Notes: generated by a model not told the origin, from the letters alone. 64,000 bases of DNA from Kordiimonas sp. (GCA_002700365.1 PADB01000010.1:1-64000), one strand, 5' to 3'; positions 36,035 to 45,157 are shown, numbered from the stretch's first letter. Numbers and translations: made by a program.

Positions 36035-37837
36035 TCATTCATCAATCTGAACATCTGCAGCAAGGCCGAATAATAACCCCTCACCCCCCTTTATTGCATG
36101 ACTAAGGGCGGTAGCAGGCGGCAAAAGTTGTTCCGCAAAGAAACAGGCACTGGTAATTTGTTGCTGTAAAAAATCCGCATCACTTTCCGGCTGCTTCATT
36201 TGTTGCTGTGCGGCAACCGCTGCCTTCAGCGATAGCCAGCTCCCCACAGTCATGCTCATTAATCTTAAAAATGGACTCGCCCCGGCCAAAGCGGCCCGCA
36301 TATTCGTCTCGCATTGCGCGGATAAAAACTGCGCACAATCACGCGCAGTATCAACAGCCATTGCAAGCTGCCTACCCGCTTTACGAAATGCGTCCATCTC
36401 TGTATTGGCCACAATCTCGTCTGCCAGCGCTGAACATTCATCAAACAACGTCTGCCAATGACGGCCATCATCCTGTTTCAATTTGCGCACCACCAAATCG
36501 ACGGCCTGAATACCATTTGTTCCTTCATAAATAGGTGCTATACGGCTGTCGCGGTAAAGCTGCGCTATGCCAGCCTCTTCAATATACCCCATGCCCCCGA
36601 ATACCTGTATGGCGTTGGACGCCACCTCAACCCCCACATCAGAACCATAAGCCTTGCTCAGCGGTGTCAGCAGGTCAGCCAGTCCCTGTTGTGCAGCGCG
36701 CACCTCTGGGTCCGGATGATGACGGGATAAATCAATTGCCCGGCTGTTATAACTGCACAGCAACCTGCTGGCATCGATGCACGCCTTCATGGTCAAAAGT
36801 TGGCGGCGAATATCCGCATGCTCAATGATCGGCGCCCCCACCTCTGCCCCGACTGGCTGCCCTTGCACCCTTTGAAGGGCGTAGTCTAGCGCCATTTGAT
36901 AGGCGCGTTCTGCACAGCCAACGCCCTGCAAACCAACCCCTAATCGGGCCGAATTCATCATAGTGAACATACAGCGCATGCCGTGGAATTCTTCGCCTAA
37001 CAAATATCCAATACAATTACCTTTATCACCAAAGGACATCACACAGGTCGGACTGCCATGAATACCTAATTTATGCTCCAATGAGACGGCCTGCACATCA
37101 TTGCGTTCTCCTAGTCCCCCTTCGCCATCAGGCAGGAATTTCGGTACAATAAATAATGATATACCCCGGGTACCTGCTGGCGCGTCAGGTGTTCGGGCCA
37201 GCACCAGATGCACAATATTTTCCGCCATATCATGCTCACCAAAGGTGATATAAATCTTTTGCCCCTCGATCAGATAATGTCCGGCGTCTTGTCGTACGGC
37301 CTTACACCGCAAGGCACCCACATCGGATCCTGCCTGCGGCTCTGTCAGATTCATCGTAGCTGTCCAGTGCCCGGCAATAATATTATGCAGATAAACATCT
37401 TTTTGCTCTTTGCTGCCATGGCTCTGAAGGGCCTCTATTGCCCCCTGATTCAGCAAAGAACACAGCATAAAAGCCATATTGGCGCCGTTTGCCATTTCAG
37501 CCACGGCATTATGCACCACCAGTGGCAACCCCTGTCCGCCAAAGTCCGGGGTTGCGGACATTCCGTTCCAGCCACCCTCTATGTATTTTTGGTAAGCCTG
37601 TTTGAACCCCGCCGCCGTTGTCACGACGCCCTCTTTTAATGTCGCGCCTTCCATATCTCCGCGGCGGTTCAACGGGGCCAGCTCTTCCGCCACAAAACGG
37701 CCAGCTTCAGTCAATATGGCCGTAACTAAATCTTGCGTTACGTCAGTGTATGCTGGTAACGCCGTCACATCAGATAACCCAACCACATGGTTCAAAATAA
37801 AATCATGCTCTTTAACTGGCGGTTTATAGTCTGTCAT
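36035..37837 (-). CDS. long acyl-CoA dehydrogenase with C-terminal extension
   Basis: 600 residues from MTDYKPPVKEHDF, chosen because AGGAAG lies 7-8 bases upstream. The FAD-dependent dehydrogenase core has 'TMNLTEPQAGSDVGALRCKA', 'YLIEGQKIYITFGEHDM' and 'QVFGGMGYIEEAGIAQLYRDSRI'; the likely base is Glu in 'IAPIYEGTNGIQAVDL'. The last 130 or so residues form the extra helical domain of the 600-residue type that is common in alphaproteobacteria. Substrate chain length is unknown. It is divergent from tsaC and lies upstream of fadD. Confidence 0.92.
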   Translation of the reverse strand: MTDYKPPVKEHDFILNHVVGLSDVTALPAYTDVTQDLVTAILTEAGRFVAEELAPLNRRGDMEGATLKEGVVTTAAGFKQAYQKYIEGGWNGMSATPDFGGQGLPLVVHNAVAEMANGANMAFMLCSLLNQGAIEALQSHGSKEQKDVYLHNIIAGHWTATMNLTEPQAGSDVGALRCKAVRQDAGHYLIEGQKIYITFGEHDMAENIVHLVLARTPDAPAGTRGISLFIVPKFLPDGEGGLGERNDVQAVSLEHKLGIHGSPTCVMSFGDKGNCIGYLLGEEFHGMRCMFTMMNSARLGVGLQGVGCAERAYQMALDYALQRVQGQPVGAEVGAPIIEHADIRRQLLTMKACIDASRLLCSYNSRAIDLSRHHPDPEVRAAQQGLADLLTPLSKAYGSDVGVEVASNAIQVFGGMGYIEEAGIAQLYRDSRIAPIYEGTNGIQAVDLVVRKLKQDDGRHWQTLFDECSALADEIVANTEMDAFRKAGRQLAMAVDTARDCAQFLSAQCETNMRAALAGASPFLRLMSMTVGSWLSLKAAVAAQQQMKQPESDADFLQQQITSACFFAEQLLPPATALSHAIKGGEGLLFGLAADVQIDE

Positions 37838-38017
37838 TCCATTCTTCCTACTGCGGCTTATTGACCAAAAAGTCACATGACAAATGTGTTTAAACCTTTG
37901 GGCTAATCGCCTGACATGCTAAAGACAGGACTTCCACCCTATCATTGATGTCTGCTTTATCAGAGACGACCATGATAGGATAAGGCATAACCCATCATTG
38001 GTACAAGAGCCGCAAGA
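37838..38017. promoter_or_regulatory. divergent promoter region with two inverted repeats
   Basis: Between the acyl-CoA dehydrogenase and tsaC genes there are two inverted repeats: CACAT/ATGTG at 37874-37888 and an 8-base pair CCTATCAT (37938-37945) with ATGATAGG (37972-37979). Either could be an operator for a fatty-acid or other regulator, but the spacing of the second (26 bp) is long. No gene is seen in the gap. Confidence 0.3.
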
Positions 38018-39025
38018 ATGGACATTTGGCCCGCGACAACCGATAATATTTACCGTGCTGCCCAGCAGTTACGTGAGGGGAAATTGATATCCTTTCCCAC
38101 CGAAACCGTATATGGCTTGGGAGCGGATGCGGAAAACGATCAGGCTGTAGCGCAGATATTTGCCGTCAAGAACCGCCCGGATTTCAATCCGCTGATCGTT
38201 CATGTCCCTGACCTTAAGGCCGCAGAAAAATACGCCATTATAGATGACCTGTCGCGCAGGCTTGCCCGACACTTTTGGCCGGGCCCATTCACATTGGTTC
38301 TACCCCGCCGCCCCGACTGTCGTTTGTCGCCCCTTGTCAGTGCCGGGCTGGACACCGTTGCTATTCGTGTCCCTCAACATGCGACAGCCCAGGAATTGCT
38401 GCAACATTTTGGCGGCCCCATCGCCGCCCCCAGCGCGAACCCCTCAGGTGCTATCAGCCCCACCTTGGCGTCCCATGTGAAAGACAGTTTCTCCTCCATT
38501 CCTGCGGCCTCTATTGCAGGTGTTCTGGATGGCGGGGCCTGCAATGCAGGTGTTGAATCAACAATTGTCCAAATCAGTGACGGTCATATCTTTATGCTTC
38601 GGCCTGGAAGCGTAACGCCTGACGATATTTCTTCTGTCACTCATCAAACTGTCCATCGCCCCGCCGATCCCGACAGCCCCATTGCCCCGGGACAATTGAA
38701 AAGCCATTACGCCCCCCGTGCCACCGTCCGGCTTAATGCCACGGCCCCCGGGCCTACGGAAGCTTATCTTGGCTTTGGCACATACAATGCGTCCACCGCA
38801 ACCGATACGCATTACTACAACCTCAGCACAACAGGTGACCTGACCGAAGCTGCCGCCAATTTATTTTCAATGTTGCATCAGCTGGATCGCAGCGGCTGCG
38901 CTACCATTGCAGTTGCCCCTATTCCGCTACAGGGACTGGGATTGGCTATTAATGACCGCCTTTCGCGCGCCGCCGCGCCGCGCACGGCCCCTCAACCCAC
39001 GGTATCGGAGCGGCCACAAACATGA
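38018..39025 (+). CDS. tsaC: threonylcarbamoyl-AMP synthase (Sua5 type)
   Basis: 335 residues: an N-terminal YrdC domain with 'SFPTETVYGLGADAEN' (25-40) and 'KNRPDFNPLIVHV', the Lys-Arg-Ser set that binds ATP and threonine, then a C-terminal Sua5 domain from about 215 that begins 'APGQLKSHYAPRA'. It makes the threonylcarbamoyl adenylate used for t6A37 in tRNAs. The extra Sua5 domain separates it from short TsaC. It overlaps the next gene by 4 bases (ATGA). Confidence 0.94.
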   Translation: MDIWPATTDNIYRAAQQLREGKLISFPTETVYGLGADAENDQAVAQIFAVKNRPDFNPLIVHVPDLKAAEKYAIIDDLSRRLARHFWPGPFTLVLPRRPDCRLSPLVSAGLDTVAIRVPQHATAQELLQHFGGPIAAPSANPSGAISPTLASHVKDSFSSIPAASIAGVLDGGACNAGVESTIVQISDGHIFMLRPGSVTPDDISSVTHQTVHRPADPDSPIAPGQLKSHYAPRATVRLNATAPGPTEAYLGFGTYNASTATDTHYYNLSTTGDLTEAAANLFSMLHQLDRSGCATIAVAPIPLQGLGLAINDRLSRAAAPRTAPQPTVSERPQT

Positions 39026-40467
39026 CAGCGGAACGCCCAAATCAGGAAAAACTCATTGAAGAGCTGAAAGCTTTTTTAGGACCAAAAGGCTGGACCACGG
39101 ACCCAGACCGTCTGGCCCCGCATTTAAAAGAATGGCGTGACCTGTATCAGGGAAAAACGCCTATCATGCTCTTACCTCGCACTACAAAAGAGGTAAGCGG
39201 CATAGTGCAAAGATGCCATAATGCAGGCCAGCCTCTTGTACCTCAGGGGGGAAATACCGGATTGGTTGGGGGCGGCCTACCGGATGAAAGCGGACATGAA
39301 ATCCTGATTAACCTGCAGAGAATGAATAAACTGCGTCATCTGGATGAAATCAATGCCACAATGACGGTTGATGCCGGAATGGTGCTCCAACAGCTACAGG
39401 ATATTGCCAAACAAAATAATAGCTATTTTCCCTTAAGCCTTGCGTCTGAAGGGTCCTGTCAGATTGGCGGGAATATTTCCACAAATGCGGGGGGCGTTAA
39501 CGTGTTGCGCTATGGCAATTGTCGGGATCTGGTGCTGGGGCTCGAAGTGGTACTCGCGGATGGTAGTATATATCAAGACTTAAATGGCCTGCGTAAAGAC
39601 AATACAGGTTATGACCTTAAACAATTGTTTATCGGGGCAGAGGGAACCTTGGGCATTATCACGGCCGCGACGGTTAAACTCTACCCTCATATCTGCCAAC
39701 GTCAGACGGCGTTTCTCGCCGTCCCCCACCCGCAAGCCGCCATAGACTTACTGCATCACAGTCGTCACCTTGCAGCCGAAAACATTAGCAGCTTTGAACT
39801 GGTCAGTGATTTGGGTCTTCAAACTGTTTTGACACATATACCGGGCACAAAACCACCTCTCACGTCTTCATCACCTTGGTATGTTTTGTTAGAACTGACC
39901 AGTCCTTTAAAAGACGATGTTCTGTCGCTCACTTCTCTCACAGAAAAACTGTTCATCTATGCCATGGAGCATGATTTTGTCACTGACGGGGTCTTGGCAC
40001 AAAACCAGTCCCAGGCAGCTGCCCTCTGGAAACTCCGCGAAAGCCTGTCAGAGGCACAAAAATATGAAGGCGGTAGTATTAAACATGATATATCTCTGCC
40101 GATTTCACATATCCCCAAATTCCTGGAACAGGCCGGACAGGCCGTTGCCGCGGCCATGCCTGGCATACGCCCTGTCCCCTTTGGCCATTTAGGCGATGGC
40201 AATCTTCATTATAACCTCTCACAACCACCGAACATGGAACGCGAAGACTTCCTCGCGCATTGGGAAGTCATAAATCGTATCGTCCATGATATTACCGTCT
40301 CCCATGGAGGAAGCATCAGTGCAGAACACGGGATTGGCCGCCTGAAACGAAATGAATTGGCACATTACAAATCACCCGTCGACCTAAAACTTATGCGTCA
40401 AATAAAGCGTGCCCTGGATCCCCGCAACATCTTAAATCCTGATAGGGTTATCATCACAGATGATTAA
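39022..40467 (+). CDS. FAD-linked oxidase of the D-2-hydroxyacid dehydrogenase type
   Basis: 481 residues. The N-terminal PCMH-type FAD domain holds 'QGGNTGLVGGGLPDE' (about 74-88) and 'LASEGSCQIGGNISTNAGG' (143-161); the C-terminal cap domain has 'FGHLGDGNLHYNLSQP' and 'SAEHGIGRLKRNEL', whose His residues bind metal. Members oxidise D-lactate, glycolate or D-2-hydroxyglutarate and pass electrons to quinone or ETF. The D-2-hydroxyglutarate type is the closest by wording, but this is not certain. Its coupling to tsaC by overlap is probably only transcriptional. Confidence 0.88.
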   Translation: MTAERPNQEKLIEELKAFLGPKGWTTDPDRLAPHLKEWRDLYQGKTPIMLLPRTTKEVSGIVQRCHNAGQPLVPQGGNTGLVGGGLPDESGHEILINLQRMNKLRHLDEINATMTVDAGMVLQQLQDIAKQNNSYFPLSLASEGSCQIGGNISTNAGGVNVLRYGNCRDLVLGLEVVLADGSIYQDLNGLRKDNTGYDLKQLFIGAEGTLGIITAATVKLYPHICQRQTAFLAVPHPQAAIDLLHHSRHLAAENISSFELVSDLGLQTVLTHIPGTKPPLTSSSPWYVLLELTSPLKDDVLSLTSLTEKLFIYAMEHDFVTDGVLAQNQSQAAALWKLRESLSEAQKYEGGSIKHDISLPISHIPKFLEQAGQAVAAAMPGIRPVPFGHLGDGNLHYNLSQPPNMEREDFLAHWEVINRIVHDITVSHGGSISAEHGIGRLKRNELAHYKSPVDLKLMRQIKRALDPRNILNPDRVIITDD

Positions 40468-40619
40468 ACAATCACGACAAAGCCGTCCTCGTAATAGATC
40501 AATAACACCGTTGATCACTGTTCAACTTACCCTTTTTAGTGAAAAACAGCGCAGCGTTTGCATCACGGCCATGCACCGCTTATGATCGCCCGTAATTATT
40601 TTTCAGTGGGGCGTATATC

Positions 40620-41519
40620 ATGTCGGTGATGACTTCATACAAAAATTGTTATTTTCATTCACAGGACAACCTTCGCCTTTATTATCGGGATTACTACCAC
40701 GCGGATAATGCACTCACCCCGCTGTTATGTCTCCATGGACTGACACGCAATGCCGCTGATTTTAATGGGTTTTGCGAACATTTCGCCCCCTCCCGGCGTA
40801 TTATTGTGCCGGATATGCGTGGGCGGGGAAAATCGGCGTATGACCCCCATTACAAAAACTACCAAATTCCCACATATCTTAATGATGTCCTCCATCTCTT
40901 GACGCTATTGGATATGGAACGTGTGATTGTTGTGGGAACGTCAATGGGCGGATTGATGGCCATGGGGCTGGCTGTGGCCCGTCCCGGCCTTCTGGAAGCG
41001 GTCATTCTTAATGATGTTGGGCCGGAAATAGATCCTGCTGGACTGGCCCGGATTGCCTCTTACGTCGGAAAAACCCCGGTGATGGAAGATTGGGATCAGG
41101 CCATCACCGCTTTAAAAAAAGTGAATGCAGGATTTTATCCTGATTTCACAGAGACAGACTGGGCACAGATGGCCCGAAACACTTTCTATGAAAAAGATAG
41201 CCAAATCATTCCCAACTACGACCCGCTGATTGGAAAGGCAATGGCCGAAGCAGGCACAAACCTGACGGATGTAAATATGTGGGATTTATTTACCGCACTG
41301 AAGAATATTCCAACCTTAACACTGCGCGGGGAGCTCAGTGACATTCTCTCTGCAAAGACCCTTGTGGAAATGCAGCAACGCCATCCACTTATGTCGACTG
41401 CCACAATCCCTAACCGTGGCCACGTCCCGCTATTGACAGAGACAGTAAGCCTCGATGCCATAACACAATTTGTGTCAGGCTTAAATCACCTGCCCCACCC
41501 GATAAATGAGCCAAAATAA
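40620..41519 (+). CDS. alpha/beta-hydrolase
   Basis: 299 residues. The oxyanion HG is at 39-40, the nucleophile Ser108 in 'VVGTSMGGLMAMGLA', an acid residue in the 'GELSDILSA' region, and the His in 'PNRGHVPLLTE' near 274. Cytoplasmic, single domain, no signal. It could be an esterase, a C-C hydrolase or a thioesterase; sequence does not decide. The start MSVM has no strong ribosome site, although GTGGGG lies 8 bases upstream. Linked by 12 bp to the Nudix gene. Confidence 0.87.
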   Translation: MSVMTSYKNCYFHSQDNLRLYYRDYYHADNALTPLLCLHGLTRNAADFNGFCEHFAPSRRIIVPDMRGRGKSAYDPHYKNYQIPTYLNDVLHLLTLLDMERVIVVGTSMGGLMAMGLAVARPGLLEAVILNDVGPEIDPAGLARIASYVGKTPVMEDWDQAITALKKVNAGFYPDFTETDWAQMARNTFYEKDSQIIPNYDPLIGKAMAEAGTNLTDVNMWDLFTALKNIPTLTLRGELSDILSAKTLVEMQQRHPLMSTATIPNRGHVPLLTETVSLDAITQFVSGLNHLPHPINEPK

Positions 41520-41531
41520 AAGGAATATCGT

Positions 41532-41981
41532 GTGAAACGTGATTATCCAAACCGGCCTTTTGTCGCGGTCGGCGTCGTTATATGGCAGGGCGACAGGGTC
41601 TTGTTGACCCGTCGGGCAAAACCACCGCGTGCTGGCGCATGGAGTATTCCTGGCGGGGCGCAACATATCGGCGAGACAATTTTCGAAACGGCACACCGTG
41701 AAGTCATGGAAGAAACCGGCCTGCTGATTAAAAATCTGCAGCTGATTGATGTCATTGACCTCATAGACCGCGATGAAGAAAACCAAATCCGACACCACTA
41801 CACCTTGATAGACCTTCAAGCCGAATATAGTAGCGGCAGCATAAAGCCCGGCGATGATTGTACCGATGCCAGGTGGGTCAGACCTGATGAAATGGAAAAC
41901 TATGATTTATGGCATGAAACCACATCGATGATCCGTCTGGCCGCCACAAAAAGGCCAATGTCCAAATGTAAATCAGGATAA
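41532..41981 (+). CDS. Nudix hydrolase
   Basis: 149 residues with a full Nudix box: G42-x5-E48-x7-REVMEETGL, ending near residue 64. It hydrolyses a nucleoside diphosphate linked to another group; the family does not give the substrate, although the ADP-ribose pyrophosphatase-like layout fits. The start is GTG with AAAGGAAT upstream. It forms a small operon with the hydrolase before it and perhaps with the 40-residue protein after it. Confidence 0.9.
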   Translation: MKRDYPNRPFVAVGVVIWQGDRVLLTRRAKPPRAGAWSIPGGAQHIGETIFETAHREVMEETGLLIKNLQLIDVIDLIDRDEENQIRHHYTLIDLQAEYSSGSIKPGDDCTDARWVRPDEMENYDLWHETTSMIRLAATKRPMSKCKSG

Positions 41982-41991
41982 AATAAAAGAC

Positions 41992-42114
41992 ATGTGGAAA
42001 CATATATCATCCCATTTTAAAGTCTTTTTAATCGCGGTCGCTTGTGGTGCCGTTGCATATGGGGGTATTCACCTTATGATCTTGGGAATAGAAATGATCC
42101 GCAATGCCCTTTAA
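41992..42114 (+). CDS. 40-residue hydrophobic protein
   Basis: ATG at 41992, stop at 42112-42114. It reads MWKHISSHFKVFLIAVAC then a glycine-alanine patch and a second hydrophobic stretch, LMILGIEMIRNAL: one long or two short membrane segments. It starts 10 bp after the Nudix stop on the same strand. AGGA lies about 15 bases upstream, a weak fit, so expression is uncertain. No family recognised. Confidence 0.45.
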   Translation: MWKHISSHFKVFLIAVACGAVAYGGIHLMILGIEMIRNAL

Positions 42115-42208
42115 GGCCTGAATAGGCATGCGCTAAGGGGCTTATCTCGCCGCAAACAGTTCATAAATATAGGGTCTACAACACGGATAACGGCAAATTG
42201 GGATTACG

Positions 42209-42427
42209 ATGCGTTTAAAACAACTTTTTGGCATGATCGCCATTCTTATCGGCCTGACGGTATATTGCTTGCTGGCAATGCGGATAGGGGCATGGCTTTT
42301 TCCGCTGCCGCTATTGCTGGAGATCCTTTATTATATCGTTGCAGGACTTCTCTGGCTGTATCCGGTAATGTGGGCACTTAAAATTATTGAACGTAATAAC
42401 AACCCGACCGAAGGGGACAACCAATGA
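42209..42427 (+). CDS. DUF2842 membrane protein
   Basis: 72 residues with two membrane helices ('MIAILIGLTVYCLLAMRIGAW' and 'YYIVAGLLWLYPVMWALKII'; each read as a helix of about 20). The wording 'YYIVAGLLWLYPVMWAL' is characteristic of the alphaproteobacterial family DUF2842, of unknown function. It overlaps eipA by 4 bases, so the two are translated together, which hints at an envelope role for both. Confidence 0.82.
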   Translation: MRLKQLFGMIAILIGLTVYCLLAMRIGAWLFPLPLLLEILYYIVAGLLWLYPVMWALKIIERNNNPTEGDNQ

Positions 42428-43044
42428 CCAGCTATTTACGCATACTTTCTATTGCCTGTTTATCATTATTCATGGTGGCCGGCTGTAGCTCATCCGGGAC
42501 GAGCGACCCTTCCTCTGCCAGCCAGAACACAACTTCACAAAACCGCACAGCCTCTGAAGACGAAACTTACGACGAAGAAAGCATCGGTAAAATTGCATCT
42601 GATTGGCTAGGTGCCGGGGCAGAAAGTATCGGCAAAGTCATTGAAAAAGCCTTCAAAGACCATGGACGTCCCAATGGCTATATTTTAGGGACCGAAGGCA
42701 GCGGCGCATTGATTATTGGATTGCGCTATGGGGATGGTGAATTAGTGCACAAAATCGAAGGCAATCGTCCCGTCTATTGGAAAGGCCCGTCATTAGGTCC
42801 CGATATTGGCGGGAATGCCTCTAAAACATTTACATTGGTCTATAATCTTTACGATGTAGAAGAATTATTCCAACGTTTTCCCGGTGTCGAAGGTAGTATT
42901 TACTATGTTGCTGGTATTACTATGAATTACCAGCGTAAAGAGGACATCATTCTGGCCCCAATTCGCTTGGGCGCTGGTTTACGCCTTGGGGCTAATCTCG
43001 GTTATGTCCATTACACCAAAAAACGTGACTGGATACCCTTCTAG
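42424..43044 (+). CDS. eipA: EipA-like envelope protein (DUF1134)
   Basis: 206 residues. A signal sequence ends in MVAGC, a lipobox with Cys21, followed by a Ser/Thr/Asn-rich linker. The conserved DUF1134 domain has 'GYILGTEGSGALIIGLRYGDGEL' (in parts: GYILGTEGSGALI), 'GPSLGPDIGGNASKTFTLVYNL' and 'IRLGAGLRLGANLGYVHYT'. In Brucella and Caulobacter EipA is a periplasmic beta-barrel protein needed for envelope integrity. The lipobox suggests this one may be membrane-anchored, which would differ from the soluble form. Confidence 0.88.
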   Translation: MTSYLRILSIACLSLFMVAGCSSSGTSDPSSASQNTTSQNRTASEDETYDEESIGKIASDWLGAGAESIGKVIEKAFKDHGRPNGYILGTEGSGALIIGLRYGDGELVHKIEGNRPVYWKGPSLGPDIGGNASKTFTLVYNLYDVEELFQRFPGVEGSIYYVAGITMNYQRKEDIILAPIRLGAGLRLGANLGYVHYTKKRDWIPF

Positions 43045-43101
43045 ACAATTTAATAACCGTTGAGGGAAGCCAATCATGGATTATGGGGACTTACAACCTG
43101 A

Positions 43102-43872
43102 TTAGGACAACAAGGTTCCCATACCACCTTCATAAAATAATTTCACCCCGGCGATAAACAGCAAGGCATAACACACCACATAGAACGCCTTGTCAGAAAC
43201 ACGTTTATGTAACCATATCCCCGCCCAAACGCCCAATGGGGCCAAGGGCAGCAAGATCAGTGACGTTTTCAGGTTTCCTGCGGATAACTGTCCCAAAAAG
43301 AAATAAGGGACCAGTTTTACGTAATTCACAGTGGTAAAGAAAACCACTGAGGTCGCCATCATTTTCGTTTTATCCATCCGCTGCGGCAACAGATAAACAG
43401 AAAGAGGTGGCCCGCCGGCATGGGCAACGAAGCTGGTAAACCCGGCGACCATCCCCCAAAACCTTCCCGCCCAACTACGTGGTGGCTGTTGTTCATCACT
43501 TTTGCGGCGGATAAAGCGAAAGTAAAGATAATGCCCTACAAAATATAGGGCCACACTACCGACCATAAATTTAATCAGATTAGCATCCATATACCGGAAG
43601 CTCAGTGTACCGATTAAAATGCCGATCATCGCCGCCGGTAAAATTATTTTTAGGTTCACCGCATCCCACTTATTACGGTAACTCCACAAATTAAACAGAT
43701 CCATCGTACAAAGGATCGGAAGCATGATCGCCGCCGCCACCCGCGGGTCCACCATCAATGATAATACGGGCACCGCCAAAGTCCCCAGCCCCCCGGCAAA
43801 GCCCCCCTTGGAGATGCCTGTAATGAGGACAACAGGCACGGCCAGCACAAAAAACCAGTAACTTTCAATCAT
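43102..43872 (-). CDS. TauE/SafE family exporter
   Basis: 256 residues with about eight membrane helices. The family's paired glycine-rich segments are visible: 'GISKGGFAGGLGTLAVPVLSL' near 18-38 and 'GFTSFVAHAGGPPLSVYLLP' near 138-157. Members move sulfite, sulfoacetate or other small anions out of the cell. Substrate is unknown and there are no sulfur genes nearby. It converges on eipA with a 57-bp gap. Confidence 0.88.
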   Translation of the reverse strand: MIESYWFFVLAVPVVLITGISKGGFAGGLGTLAVPVLSLMVDPRVAAAIMLPILCTMDLFNLWSYRNKWDAVNLKIILPAAMIGILIGTLSFRYMDANLIKFMVGSVALYFVGHYLYFRFIRRKSDEQQPPRSWAGRFWGMVAGFTSFVAHAGGPPLSVYLLPQRMDKTKMMATSVVFFTTVNYVKLVPYFFLGQLSAGNLKTSLILLPLAPLGVWAGIWLHKRVSDKAFYVVCYALLFIAGVKLFYEGGMGTLLS

Positions 43873-43937
43873 GGCCTAACCTTCACACAATATAAAAGCC
43901 GCCCTGATAATCAGATTGCGGCTATGTTTGTGCTACG

Positions 43938-44723
43938 CTACGCCATGCGTCGGTGGAATTCCAGCACATTGTCATCGGATAGGTCTGGTTGGAACGTATA
44001 GCCGTCCAAATCAAAATCTTTTAGGCCCTCAGGGATGTCTATGCGCTGCTGAATGATATAACGCGCCATCATCCCCCGGGCTTTTTTTGCCATCATCCCC
44101 AAAACACGCGCTTGCCCATCTTTTACTTCCTTGAAAACAGGTGTAATGACCCGCCCATTAAGCGCAGATGGTTTCACCGCCTTGAAATATTCCTGTGACG
44201 CACAATTGACAAGCACCTTTTGTGCGGACGGTCCACACGCGTCTTCCAACGCTTTATTCAATGAGGTCGTAATCTGCTGGTCCCAGAATTCATATAAATT
44301 CTTGCCAGACGGATTAGCCAGCTTCGTCCCCATTTCCAGACGATAAGGTTGGATAAGATCCAAAGGCCGCAAAACACCATATAATCCTGACAGAATACGG
44401 AAATGACGTTGGGCATAGTCCATATCATCATCAGACAACGTCTCTGCGTCTAAGCCCCGGTATGTATCGCCTTTAAACGCCAAAACTGCCTGTTTCGCAT
44501 TTGCCAGTGTGAAAGGCCGGCTAAAATGGCGGTAACGCTGGTAATTTAAATCGGCAAGGTTATCACTGATTTTCATCAGAGACGCGATATCTTCCCGACT
44601 TAAGTCGCGGGCAACCTCAATCAGTTCTTCAGACTGGTCTAGAAAGTCCGGTTGGCTATGTGGCAAACTGGAAAAATTCTCTTCAAAATCCAATTTTTTT
44701 GCTGGTGACACCACAACAAGCAT
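43938..44723 (-). CDS. yaaA: peroxide stress protein YaaA
   Basis: 261 residues, the usual length of the YaaA (DUF328) family. It begins MLVVVSPAKKLDFE, the family start, and has 'RILSGLYGVLRPLDLIQPYRLEMG', 'NCASQEYFKAV' and 'KKARGMMARYII' (basic DNA-binding helix-hairpin-helix-like region). YaaA limits free iron during peroxide stress and binds DNA. It is interesting that a Fur box lies 435 bp away on the far side of the repeat. Its upstream region (44724-44805) has no other gene. Confidence 0.92.
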   Translation of the reverse strand: MLVVVSPAKKLDFEENFSSLPHSQPDFLDQSEELIEVARDLSREDIASLMKISDNLADLNYQRYRHFSRPFTLANAKQAVLAFKGDTYRGLDAETLSDDDMDYAQRHFRILSGLYGVLRPLDLIQPYRLEMGTKLANPSGKNLYEFWDQQITTSLNKALEDACGPSAQKVLVNCASQEYFKAVKPSALNGRVITPVFKEVKDGQARVLGMMAKKARGMMARYIIQQRIDIPEGLKDFDLDGYTFQPDLSDDNVLEFHRRMA

Positions 44724-44805
44724 TTCTAATTCCTTTATCCTATCCTGTCTTCGCCTGATACCCGCCGCACCATTGCCCTCACAAATAACATAGGGGGAAA
44801 TATCG

Positions 44806-45012
44806 TTACAATGCGGATATGCAGCTCTCTATATAGTCTAATTTATCGTATTTTCCAGCACCCAACGGACCACATACCGCCACATCACCGGCAATCATCA
44901 AACCTTTATTGAAATCGCGATCAAGGGCATTGCCCCCCCTCGGACCGAGACAACGGCCGTAATTTATAACGGATCCGGCATTCCGCCCAATGAAATAGTT
45001 GCTAACGGACAA
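44806..45012 (-). CDS. doubtful 68-codon ORF beside a tandem repeat
   Basis: The frame has only a TTG start (45012) and no good ribosome site. It reads on the minus strand in phase with the tandem repeat upstream, which would encode nine QLE triplets, so the full open frame is (QLE)9-PRRLSVSNYFIGRN and onward; a stop lies just before the repeat (45127-45129) and no ATG or GTG is present. The downstream part contains 'MIAGDVAVCGPLGAGKYDKLDY', glycine-rich but with no motif I recognise (split as MIAGDVAVCGPLGAGK). It may be a decayed gene or chance. Confidence 0.2.
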   Translation of the reverse strand: MSVSNYFIGRNAGSVINYGRCLGPRGGNALDRDFNKGLMIAGDVAVCGPLGAGKYDKLDYIESCISAL

Positions 45013-45021
45013 TCGCCGCGG

Positions 45022-45102
45022 CTCTAACTGCTCTAACTGCTCTAACTGCTCTAACTGCTCTAACTGCTCTAACTGCTCTAACTGCTCTAACTGCTCTAAC
45101 TG
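45022..45102. repeat. nine perfect tandem copies of CTCTAACTG
   Basis: Nine exact 9-base units in a row (81 bp), then a broken tenth. As the unit is a multiple of three it reads SNC in one plus frame and QLE in one minus frame, with stops in others. Perfect identity indicates recent expansion by slippage, so copy number probably varies among strains. It lies 55 bp from the Fur box. Confidence 0.95.
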
Positions 45103-45157
45103 CTCACAGCAGCTTTGTTTGCCTTCTTATATAATTCAAAATAAAGTTATTGCTATT

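Noticed and set aside
37208-37639. 143-codon plus-strand frame
   Set aside because: Antisense to the acyl-CoA dehydrogenase core, which is certain.
45022-45102. CRISPR array
   Set aside because: The 9-base units follow one another without spacers and no cas gene is near; it is a simple tandem repeat.
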